DNA of 64,000 bases. It comes from Neelides folsomi (lineage: Eukaryota; Arthropoda; Collembola; Neelipleona; Neelidae). The stretch spans positions 82,917-146,916 of the forward strand of contig JAQGBZ010000148.1 in NCBI GenBank assembly GCA_034687125.1, in the 5' to 3' direction. Below the pieces are notes generated by a model. The model ran no database searches. It was not told the origin of the DNA and saw only the letters and a list, made by a program, of their open reading frames with translations. This document shows, piece by piece, positions 11,107 to 30,800 of the stretch (positions are counted from its first letter, which is position 1; the number at the start of each line of letters is the position of its first letter). Position numbers and translations under genes: made by a program.

Positions 11107-12394
11107 ATGGCTGCTCAACTCAAGAAAATCCGAAAGACCATCAATGGTAATTAAATATAACAACTAATTATCATTCATTAACCCGTTAATGACATTTAAA
11201 CTCAACTTGTCAATTTCCATCTCCATATTAGAAGATTACAAGATTTATAAGTTTATAACACATAATGCCGGCAAGCACTGGAATGAGCCGACCTTGATTT
11301 GATCTTGACATTTATTATTTCAGACATCCTTGAAGGAGCTGATTTGACCGCTGTCGATCCCAAGAAGATTCGGACCGAGGTGGAAGAGAAACTTGACCTG
11401 GACCTCGAAGAGCGGTATAATTAATCAATCACTAATCGGCATTTTTATATAGTTAAATTATTATATAAATATTTAATAATTACATTAGCTTCATATTTTG
11501 TAATTTCAATTTACAAGAACTAAAGTCAATTTTTGGTTTTAGTGAAAAAGAGATCGAGGATCTTATAATGGAGATCGTTGAGGAAAAGAAGGGGAAGGAA
11601 GAAGACGAGGACGAGGACGAAGAGGAAAAACCAGCCAAGGCCAAGAAACATCGAAGCGCTAAGAAGGAAAGCAATGACGAGGGTTCTCCAGAAGTATAAA
11701 TTTTTCCATTAAATGACCAATATTTAAATATTTATCAAATAGATACAATTTAAATGTCGATGTTCATACTGATATTTTTAACTTAATTTTTAGAAGGAAA
11801 GTGAAGATGAAGAAAAGCCAGCAAAGAAAGCGACCAAACGCAAGGCAGCTGGAATGAACGGAGCTAACGGAAACGCTGTAAGTTATTCAACTTAACTGTT
11901 TCTTAACCTAACTTTTAGTTAACTTAACTTTAGTTAATTATTTAGTTAACTGTTATTTAACTTAACTTTAGTTAATTATCCATTTTATTTCTTCATTTTA
12001 GTCATTTTGAATTTTCAGGCCAAGGCTGCCAATGGAGCTGGAGCAGCTAAAGGAGGAACTGGATTGACCAAGACTTGCAAACTGAGCAAGGAACTTGCAG
12101 AACTCATGGGCAAACCTGCAATGAGCCGTCCAGAAGTTATCAAAGCGATGTGGAAAATCATCAAAGAGGAAAATCTTTATGATCCGAGGAACAAACAGTT
12201 CGCGATCTGCACCCCAGAACTTCAAACCGTAATTGGTAATGATTTATTTAATTATTTAAAACAAAATTAATATTATTAAAATTAATATTCAATTTGTAAA
12301 ATATTCAATGTGGCTTGATTTGGTTTTAGGTGTTAAGCGCTTCAAAACTTTTGGGATGATGAAATATTTGAAGAAACATTTCATTGCTGAATAA
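11107..12394 (+). CDS. DEK-C/SWIB-MDM2 domain chromatin protein (UAF30-like)
   Basis: Six exons (11107-11146, 11324-11414, 11543-11693, 11794-11877, 12019-12235, 12330-12394) give 215 residues. Residues 1-65 form a helical DEK-C-like segment (IRTEVEEKLDLDLEER...EKEIEDLIMEIVEE). A highly charged Lys/Glu linker follows, with two EEKPAK blocks, and then an Ala/Gly-rich spacer. The C-terminal 80 residues are a SWIB domain: CKLSKELAELMGKPAMSRPEVIKAMWKIIKEENLYDPRNKQ...FGMMKYLKKHFI. This architecture is that of yeast UAF30/TRI1 and related nuclear proteins, linked to RNA polymerase I transcription and chromatin. The exact role in animals is unclear. The start is the first ATG after a pyrimidine-rich leader (about 11070-11090). 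It is a separate gene about 420 nt downstream of DPP3. Confidence 0.88.
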
Positions 12395-13782
12395 TTCCTA
12401 TTCCTCCCCCGCTATGTTAAGACTGACAGTTTATTTAAATAAATATCATTTCCACTCATTTAATAATTAGGAACTATTTTAAAGTCAATTCCAATTTAAT
12501 GACAATTTATTCATTGACTGTTTTTCCAATGATGTTTTATAATTTAAACAGATGTATTTTTACTTATCCATTTCTTATTTTGTGCCACCTGTGGTGAGCA
12601 TTTTTATATTATTATAAAAGTATAACTCTAATTAACTAATTATTCTCATTAATTATATACTTAGTTATATTTATATTCACCAATACCTCGGTGTGTCTTC
12701 CCTGGAGAAAAAAGGTTGAGAAGAATCGAAGAACTCAAAAATCCATTCTTTATATTCTGTTACTTCTTTTGTTAAATTGAATAAATAAACTTTGATATTC
12801 GTTTAATCTACTTTTCATTTTTAATGATCATAATTCAACCAAATGAACTTTATATGCAAAAAAATAAAATATAAAATAATCAAAATTCGCAATTTTCAAT
12901 ACAGTCAATTCAATACAATCATTTAAGCGTATACAAGTAGTCATATCATATCAAATTTGCTAGAATCGCAAATCGCAATTAACGGCCAATTGTGTAAACA
13001 ACAATAGATGGTTTTATTCTATTCATAAATAAATCATCTGTTTGTGCCGTGATAGGAATTTTTCCAAATCCATAGTTTTTTATCTAAATCTCCACTTGAA
13101 AGATTTTAACAATTTGAAGTGTTTGTTTCTTCACTCCTCGTAATCAATCAAAGTAATTGACATTTAATTCAAATCAAATCAAATCAACTTCAACTTTCAA
13201 CTCTAACAATAAATTAACAATTTCAAGTGGCTTCATTCGACAGCCGACTGATTTTTGTTTTTGTGGCTTTAATGAGAGACAGAATGAGATTTAATTTTGA
13301 TGTAAATGTAAATGATTTTCAGCTCCATCAGCGTTATTTATTAAAAGTGCAAACTAACGATAAAAGTCGCACTTAAAATATTAAAATCCATAAATTACAC
13401 ATTGAGTAATTATAGTTAAATTAGTTAAATAAAGTTAAATTGGTACACTTTATGGTATTTATAGAAATTTTTCATATTAAACTTTACATTAAGCATAAGT
13501 AAATATAACGTTTATGGTACCTTAATTAACATTATAACCTTAAGCTCTTTTGTACGTTGATAGTAAGTTGAGCGTTAAATTAAATTATGTTAAAAATGTA
13601 TAGGAAGTTAAATGCTAAAGGCACTTGGTACATTTGATTATTAATTTACCTTAAATATAAATATGATCAAAGTGAATATCAAAAGTATTAAAAATCAACA
13701 ATTTAAAAAATGAACATTGAATTTTGGCCGTCATGAAATTTAAATTTAAAAGTAAGATTAAAATTAAGATTTTCTATCAAAT
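12395..13782. other. Convergent intergenic region between the SWIB gene and RAD51
   Basis: About 1.4 kb of AT-rich sequence separating two genes that end facing each other. Apart from the poly(A) signal at 12438, no ORF, RNA gene or repeat could be supported. Confidence 0.55.
12438..12443 (+). terminator. Polyadenylation signal of the SWIB gene
   Basis: AATAAA lies 44 nt after the stop codon of the SWIB-domain gene, at a typical distance. Confidence 0.5.
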
Positions 13783-21370
<7,588 letters not shown>

Positions 21371-21848
21371 GTCAAGTTCACAACCCCACAATTAAACAAA
21401 ATAACAAATATTGATAAATTAACTATGAATTAAACAATTAAATGGGAATTAAACTGGAATTAATTAAGGGGTCAAAATCAAAGTCAGAAGTTTCTCAATT
21501 GATGTAAATGTGTATAAAGTTGTGCAGAAAGTTTTTGGTTCTCTTGGCGGGTGAAGGTGAAGGAGGGAATAGTTTGATTGGCTGGGGCGTATCTAGCTCC
21601 TCCCCTTTGGTTCTCTTCAAAGAGGGTGAGGTTTGGGATGTGAAAGTCACTTCTCACCCAACACCCGCCCCAACCACACGTGGAAATTACAAGTGGCCCT
21701 TTAATCATAATTAAATATTTTAAAGTTCTTCATCATCAACTTCAACTTCAACCTCATCAACTTCGACGACGATTTCGACTTTGACGACGACTTCGACGAT
21801 TCAGATTGAGATTCCGATATTTGGTGAAGAAATAGGAAAGTCAATGCG
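21371..21848. promoter_or_regulatory. Bidirectional promoter region of RAD51 and NANP
   Basis: The start codons of two divergent genes are 478 nt apart, so both promoters must lie here or overlap. TTGGCGGG at 21544-21551 is E2F-like, fitting a DNA-repair gene used in S phase, and ATTGG at 21577-21581 is an inverted CCAAT box. From about 21735 to 21805 there is a TTC/GAC-rich triplet tract in the NANP leader. Motifs were matched by eye. Confidence 0.5.
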
Positions 21849-24800
21849 ATGCGTGGAGAAAGGACTCCGAGTGCCCGGATCTCCGCGATCCTCTTCGACC
21901 TCGACAATACCCTAATTGAAACCCGAAAGGCAGATTCCATTACATGTCAGAAGGTAAGATCTCTCCACCCATTTCCGCCCCCTTCTTGACCCCACCCCCC
22001 ACATTGACCTTTGACTGTGTTTGATTTAATTTTAAATTTACAATTTATTGTAAATCTCCAATCGCCCAAACTCTCTTCCATCGACTCCTCAAACGATCAA
22101 AAATGAAAATTATGATTAAATCTCGACTCTGTGGGTAAAACAATAAATTGTTGTTTCAATCTCCCGTCCAAACCTCTTTTTATTAAATTATAAAATTTAT
22201 TATTGCTTTCAATTTTGACTATTTTATATTATTTAATCAATTTTTGCAAATAGTCAATTTATGCAAATAGTCAATTTTTGCAAATTAGTCAAAAGACTTT
22301 TTTGAGATTTGTTTCATATTCAACTTTTATTTTTATGCATTTTATTCTGTTTTTACAAGTTTTAATTGGAATTTTGTCCCTCTTGAGTAAAGAATTGATA
22401 ATAATTAAATGAGTAATTTGGGGATAATTAATGAAATCGAACGACACCTTCGCTCATGGCTTATTTCAATTTCGCAATTTCGCAAAAAGATTTTCTTTCT
22501 CTTCCAATAATCCACATCTTTTTGCACACATATAAAAATATTGTTGGACTCGAACGGTCTTCTGCTCCATTTGTATGTCTGTCTAAATATCCGAATGTTG
22601 AATGGTGAATATTTAACTATTAGTATGTTATAAGAATAGTTAAATTAGAATAATTGAAATAATTTCATCATGAATACAATTAGTATAATAGTCTAGAATA
22701 TAATTATTGCAAGTTCATTAAGCTCAAATTGAATTCATTTAAAATTGCAACTTCCATATGCTTCGTTTCATAAATAATCCATTTTGCATCAAATTGACTT
22801 TAAGCATCAAAATTTTCTCAACTTTCTCTTACCATTTTTCATTTTGAATTCAATTACATAAATTACACTCATGAATAAAAAATAATAAAGAGTGTATTAA
22901 ATTGAGTTCACAATCAGCTGTTCTTTTAATGTAATTAAAGCCCTATATTGTACGGGTAAAATTCGCGATTTGGGGTAAAAATATTGTAAAAAAAGTTAAA
23001 TAACAAAAGAGCGAGTTTTCGCAAATAAATCCAAGTTATGATTTTTATATCAAATCTTTCAATTTTAACATATTTCGCATGGGTTTAATCATAAAGGTTT
23101 AAAATAAGCCGTTTTATAATTTACAAGTTAATTTTAAATTAGTGTGATTTTACAGTTAATTCAAGTTACAGTTAATTTAGTTAAAGTTAGTTAATTTAGT
23201 TTAAGTTTACAGTCAATGTTGGTTAATTTAGCTAATGTTATTTAATATTATTTAATGTTAGTCATTTTGCAAATATAGTTAATTTTAAGGTTTCATTTGA
23301 AGTATCTGTCTGGAATAAGTTTTTGCCCGTGTTTTGTTCCTCTTTGTGTTGGCGAAATCGATTTAGTTGGAAAATGATTCAAGCGCAGGAGTTTTTGGCA
23401 TTTGCTGCAGACGCACGGCATTTAATTGCTCATCCTCCCATTTCCTTTTTTCTCTCACAATTCAACTCACCCAAAGGAAGATAAAAAATTGGCATAAACA
23501 TCAAGTCATCAATCCAATTGGTCTCATTCATATAATTACATATAAAAAGCCTCATGGGCGAAATCATAATTTTGCAATGTTCGGAATGTTACATTCCCCA
23601 ATGAGCTCATCTCATAACAATTCTAATAATTATAAAAATGTAAAAATGATTATTTTTCCTACCTGTGCTATCTAATTGATAAAGAGATTTCTGCTCAAGT
23701 TGTCAATCAACTCTTTCCATGTTTCGCATGTTTCGCATGTGCAAAATCTAATTTATTAATTTCATTTCAAATCTTTACAAAAATGTGGCAAGGTAGAAGG
23801 AATTATAAAAATCATACTTCATAAAAATACATTCGCCAATTGTAAATTTTGCAAATTGATCCATTTCATTGAGGTACTTTAATTATACATTAGGATTTTA
23901 TACTTTAATTATACTTAACTAAATGGACTTTCTAAATCCATTATAATTATCAGCTTTTCCTCATTTTCCAATCAGGTGTTGGAATAAGTTAAGTATGAAT
24001 TTGGCAAATTATTGTAAATTATTTATTCCGCCCTTTAAGGACGTAGACGTCAATAGCTCAAATTATTATATGAAACAGTCGATTGAATCGATGTACACAA
24101 TGTACCTTAAAAGACACACACGCAAAACCCCCAATTAACTCAATTAAAAAAACTACCTCAAATTTCCAATAAGTGAATTAATTGATTCCAATCAAATCTA
24201 ATTAAATTCAATTCTTGTCCTGTTCACCTCAATTTTATTTATTCATGAGAATTGATGATGTTTGGGAATTTTGCGATGTTGAGAATTTGTAATTCAATTT
24301 CTGCGAACTTCCTCCTCTACTTTCTTTAAGGACTTTGAATCAACTCAATTTTGATTCCACTCAACTTGCAAATCAACTTTGCAAATCATTTCCAATTTCC
24401 AACCTCTAACCTTTGCGTCATATTTCTTAAAACTCAATTTGGATCCATTTGATTCAATTTGATTCAATGGAGAATAATTTTCTATACATACAAAATTGTA
24501 TACACTGTACACAATTGTATATATTAAGAAATATTCCTTGATTTCAAATTGTATAAAATAGTATTTTATTTGCAGTTTACAAATTGATACTATTCAAATA
24601 TTGCAATTTATTTTATAGATAAAATTATATATTTATTTATTCATCGGAATATTCGAATTTCGGAATTCGGAATTTCGGAATCCCTTTGACTGAGTTTAAT
24701 TTTAGCCGATTTGGATTGAATATGGAATTTCCCCGAAATCCATTTTTAGAGAAATTCTTATGATTTTGGTCAAAGGAGCGGAAAGATTGTGGGAATATTT

Positions 24801-27800
24801 CTAAAAGGATTTTTCTTAAGGATGGATTTTTCCTTTATTGATTTCTCCATCGGTCGATTTGTCATTTTTTGTGCTTGGCGGTTCTTGGGAGTTTTTGGTG
24901 AAAAGGAAAGGTCAAAGAAGGAAAGATTTGAGATTTTGAGTGTTGAAAGAGATAGGGAAAAGAAGAGATTTTCCCAATTTTGACATTGTTTGAAGGTGGC
25001 GAAGTTTTATTGATTTCCACTCAAGGCCTTGGCCCAAGGACTTGACCAAATAACGGAAAACCATTTACTGTAAATTATTACCATTTAACCTCAATCCACA
25101 GACTCATTGTCAGACGGATCTCCCTCCAATTAATAAACAGTTAAATAATTAAACCTCAATTGCTAAATATCAATTAAATATCAATTATCTTTAATTGCAA
25201 AAATTATAATCTTCACTATCTCAATCTTTCTTTTGAGTTAATAATTGGGAGTTAATAGCTAGGATTTAATAACAAGGAGTTAATTGCAGAGTTAATAACA
25301 ATTAAGTTAATAACCAGGATTTGGAAATTAACTTTATAATCTTTCTTAACTTTTTCATTTCCTTATTTTTCCCATTTAGTTAATTGGAATTGGATTTATA
25401 AATTGATTGGATTTATGAATTATGAATTGATAGGATTGATTTAATTTACTTAATGGATTTAATTTAATTATGAATTAAATGAATGAATAATCATGTTTTT
25501 TGTTTATGGTTATGAGTTTCTGATGTGGATTGATTTCCCCAACCGGATGATGTTCCCATTTTTTTACCAATTTTAATCGCCCAGTCGCCACATGTGTTTT
25601 GATAGGACTGACGAATTGAGTAATGTAATTCATTCCATTCATAATTCATAAGGGCTCTGATTCCAAGACCTTAAATGCACATAAATATCATCAATATCGA
25701 AATGACATTAAGAGAGAAAATGGTTTTGTGTCTGGAGGTTTTGTGTCAGTTGTCAGACATGTCTGGGTTTCTCCATTGATAAATAATCCATTGATGTCTA
25801 TTGAATTATAACTATTTCTATTCCATTTATTCTCCAATTATTCGATACTTATTTTGTACTTATTTTCTATGCTTATTTTGTAAGTCTCATTTTATGCATT
25901 AAATATAATGAAATTATATTAATGTAGTTAATGCTACATTTAATGGAATTGTAAAAGTAGAACTCGCTGAATTGACATTTGAGACATTTTGAAAGAAATT
26001 ATTGCTGAGTTGATCAAATTGCAACTTACAAATGGTTTTGTTATTTTCCATTAATGAACAATAACCAAAGCGTGTTTGGAGATAAATAAAATGAAATTTA
26101 AGCACGAATAAGCAAATTCTCATAAATATTCATTGTTTAGATATTCGTTCAAATATTCACTTAAATATTCATTTCAATGTTCACTTACATGGTAAATATT
26201 TAATATTATTTATAAGGAATATGGTGAATATTCATAAATTGGAAATAAAAATGTTTTAAAAATTTTGTTTTAAATGAGAAGGTAAAGGTATTTGGTTAAT
26301 GTTCATTTCATGAGAAATTTAATGTCTTTTTTCGCCAACGTTGCGAATTGTTCAAATAGAAATTGAATTTATGAATTGAAATGAGAAATTATCGGGTTTT
26401 CAATTCGTGGAAAGTTTTTTCCATTCGAACTCAGGTTCCTATATTTATCATATTAGGAGAATTTTCAAGTCATCGATCTCTTTTATTGAAGAAACATTTA
26501 AATTACATTTTTATTAATTTTTTAGATTCAATTTAAAGGATTCTATTTGACTTTAATACTAAAATTTTTTTAAATATGATATTTACACAAAATATTAAAT
26601 GGACCATTGCGCATAATTTTCCTTCAGGCCCTTTACCTTTATAACATATTGACATTTTTTACATTTTTGGCTAATTTCATTCAAATTCATATTTAACACA
26701 CAAGGCATTTAACTGCATTTAATTTAAATCTTACAATTAGAACACTTACACACGATCCATTTATGAATCTTGCCACATTTATGAATCTTCGAATCTGCAA
26801 AGGTAATTAAGGTTTTATTAATTTATGTGAATTTATTACATGTTGAGAAGCACGAGAGTTGTTTGCCAACATTTGACATTCTCCATTTACACATGCCATT
26901 CATTTAATAAGGTTTCTTAATGAGCTGGAGTTAAGTAAAGATTCCCCAACACTTGAACAAACATTTAATGACCAAGTTGATGAAATGTGTTGAGACGATT
27001 AATTTTACAAGGTTGCGTGTATAAACAAATGGTCTTTATTTTAAGGTTAAACAACTTGTTAATAATTTAAATATATATAAATTGTATGCAATTATTATTG
27101 TTCTAATTATTATTTTAAATTAAATTTCGAGTGGAGTAATTGTGAAATTAAATGAAATGTATTTTGTAAATAAGATTATAATTAAATGTAGTTGCTAAAT
27201 GTAATCAATTATAATTAATAAGGTTTAATAGTTAATTATAATTAGTGGTTAATCATAGTTAAATTATTTAACTATATTTGTGTATTTAAATGTAATTGAA
27301 AATTTAGTGTAATGAGAGTAATGAGCTAATGAGATATTATTCAATGGTTGAGGGTAATATTGTACTTTAAAGATTAGTTGATGTTATTTACTGCTTTCCT
27401 ATCTCTTCTTTTTCAAAGTCCGGTTTGCTCATTTATTTTTATTTCTCAATCAAAGTTAACTTTGCATTTAAATATTTAACTTTAATTAAATTGCTCTTAT
27501 CGTATTTCTTATCATATTTTTATAAAGTCGTTTTTTATATTTATTTTATCCCATTACATAAATTGTTTTGATTTCTATTCGTGTAGTTCAGTAAATTATT
27601 TCGTCCTTCTAACTTCAGACTTCAGCTGAGGTGAGGATTTTTTGGAATTGGCTTTTATGTCTTTTTTATCTTCTTTATTAACTTTTATCGTTATTAGAAG
27701 TCTTCAATTTCCACTTGAGAAGGTCAAGGTGGACATTTGGAAGATTGCAATATTTCAATTCCATTTATTTCATCAACTTCATTTCGCGAACTTCATTTAT

Positions 27801-30800
27801 TTCAACTTCATTTATTTCATGAACTTTATTTCATCGACTTCATTTCATGGCTCAATAAGTTTTTGATGAGTGCAGATATTTTTTTGATCTGAAACCTTCA
27901 TTTGACACGAACTGCTCGGAAGCTCGGAATTGCCTTAAGGAAAGACTAAAGACATTTTTTTTATCAAAGAGCTTTTTTTATTTAATAACTTCTTCATCAA
28001 CCCTTTTATAAGTTTTATACACTTTGTGAGGATTTGTTAGAGTTGAGTTAAGGTTGAGTTAAAGTTGAGTGAATGGATGTAATCAAGTTAAGTAGAGTAC
28101 TAGTAATTTAATATAATTCTCTCTCTTTCAACTCTCCTGGAAATGGGAAAAGACAAGAAGGGACTTTAACTACACTTAATTGAAAGAGTCATGCGAAATG
28201 GCTATTAATTTATATTTACAAAGTTTTTAAAAATCCATCACGTTTTCCTTCACTATTCGCAAATGCAAAAAATTCATTAGTCATAATCTTTCATAATGGA
28301 AAAATGGAAAAAATAAAAAGGGTGACAGAAAGGAAATTAATCCTTTAATGTAACTTTACATTTACTTACATTATAGGATTAATTTCCAAATGTGCCAAAA
28401 ATGGAAATGTGACCAAGTTTTGATAAGTTTTTGTTAAAAGGTTTTTGATGGAAAAATTGATTTTATTTCTCATATTTGTGAAGGTCAGAACTTTTGGCAA
28501 GTTTGCGAAAGTGTTGAATAATATTATATTGGAGAAAACTGAGAGAGATTGCAAAAACATATATTTAATATTATGGCAATATGGATATGGATATATAAAC
28601 CATATTTTATATAGACATAAGCTTATATGCAGAAAATATATGGCGAAAATATCGATTTGCCGAAAAATCATTTTCAGTGGCAATGTCAAGGGAGAATTGG
28701 GGTTTTTAGGATTTTGGTTTCGCCGATGCAAATCGAGTTTTTTATGTGAATCAATTTCCTTTGATCTCTCGGAGAACTCCGAATTTGAATGAGTTTGGAA
28801 GTGGATTGTTTGAGTTTTGTGTTAATTCTTCCACACTGCGGCGGTTTGAAGAGAAATCGATGAGTCTTTTTAGGGGTCTTCTTGAAGGTTGGAGGAAACT
28901 CGGGATCTGCCCTTTCCCAGCTCCTACGTCATGCAAACTCCCTTCAATTTCATCCCAATTTACTTTCTTGTTTTAATACACTCAGGAAATTGAGGAACTC
29001 TGATGATATTTTATTTATTTTTCAAAATTGGATTTCGCTCACAATATTTATAAACATTGCCATTTTTCAAGTTTATTAAATAAGTTTCAAGTTTAATAAA
29101 ACAATGTAATAATATCAAATTATCGTTCAATTTTGTTGAAATTTTAATAAATTTTATTAAATTGAGTTTAAATTAATATGAGCTATAATACAGTGTATAC
29201 TGATATCTGTATGGCAATTTTTATATACTGTATATTACATATCAAATACAGTAGTTTACAGTATATTCTATACTGTATTTAATGTGTATATTTTTCATAT
29301 ATTGAGATATATTGCTATTTTATTATTTATGTATAGTTTGGCCTTTCAGTTAAAAGTTTGTCTAAAAATAAGTTGTAATGATGAAAAATGGGGAAATTCT
29401 CCCTCAGTTTGTTTCATCCACATCGGATCCTTCAAGGCTTCTTTTCATTCGGTTAGGTTGAAGGAAATTTTAGTTCAATTTCCAAGAATATGTAAACTTT
29501 ATTTTTCCCAGTTGGTTGAGTTTTGTTGAGTTTGTTCATTGTAGTGAATTTGAAGGGAAATTCATTCTTTATTATTCTTAAAATTTGTTTAACTTTCTTC
29601 GTCCTCACTCCTCAGTGTTTAGATCCAACGTGTTAGATCTAACGTTGAAGGATCCTACGGTGAAGGATCCAAACGGTGAAGGATTCAACTGCGGAGTTTT
29701 GGCTAAAGAATTGTTTACGGTTCAAGCTGAGGAAAAGAAATTTAAATATTCTGAGAACTCCAAGTTTAAACATCTTTTCAACACTCAGAATAATCTAATA
29801 AATATCTCACAAAAATCCGAGAAAAATCCGAGAAACCCAAGTTCATTACATTTAAGTATAGGAAACTTCTCTATCAAATCCTCTCTATAGCTCTTTAACA
29901 TCCATTTATATCAGTCAATTATGTAGGTGGAATTTATTTTTTATTTAGGATAAGGCCCATTAGATTTAGTTGATTAAAAAGACATTAGGAATATAGGAGA
30001 ATGATTTTACATACAACTAACAATATAGTTACAATACCTATATAGGGAATCTTATATAGAGAAAATGACTCTGTATACTTATATGTATTTACAGATATTG
30101 TAAATTCCTATTTAGCTAGTGTATTTTAGAGGGACGTGTTTTTTGCCAAATGTGAGTGATGTTCATGTTCGGGGATTTTGTCCCGGTCTTTGATCTACGG
30201 GAGGAGTGAGGGAGAACTTAAATGGAAGTTGGAAAGTTAAAAATAGTGGGGATAAAAATACCCGGGGACTTCCCCCGTCTCCCTCACTCACCCGGATAAA
30301 CCACCAATTAAAGACTCTTCCGCATACTCCCGCACATATTCCTCCATTTTTAATTCACCTTGTCTTCCTTTTATTAAATTACCTTCACATCTCACTTGGA
30401 AAAAGATTTCCTCAAGGGTTGATCAATTTCAGTAAATTGAGTTCTTCACTTGGCTGCTTCATTTAGACCACAAATTCTTAATTCTCGCAAATTCTCATTT
30501 CTCACAAATTCTTCTTCTTTAATTCTCACAAAGGTAAAATTGAATTATATTGCAATTTTCCAGATTTAAAATTCACCTAATAACGTTTCATTAATTATTT
30601 TCATTATTAAATTTTAAATTAAATAATTCTTCGTCTTTTAGCAAAATTAAATAATATAGAAAATTATTTTAAAGTTGTGCATGAATATTTAAATTTTGTA
30701 AATTCTAAAGAAGTTAACTTATTTAACTTATCTATTCGAGTATTAACTTAACTATTAATTAATTATTAACTATTTGTATTAAATAACTTAAGTTAATATT

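Noticed and set aside
28366-28792. Overlapping frames on both strands inside the NANP intron
   Set aside because: Composition is that of random AT-rich DNA, both strands are open by chance, and no domain is seen.
29585-29890. 101-residue frame containing GTGAAGGATCC repeats
   Set aside because: The coding look comes from a short tandem repeat; the rest is low complexity without homologues.
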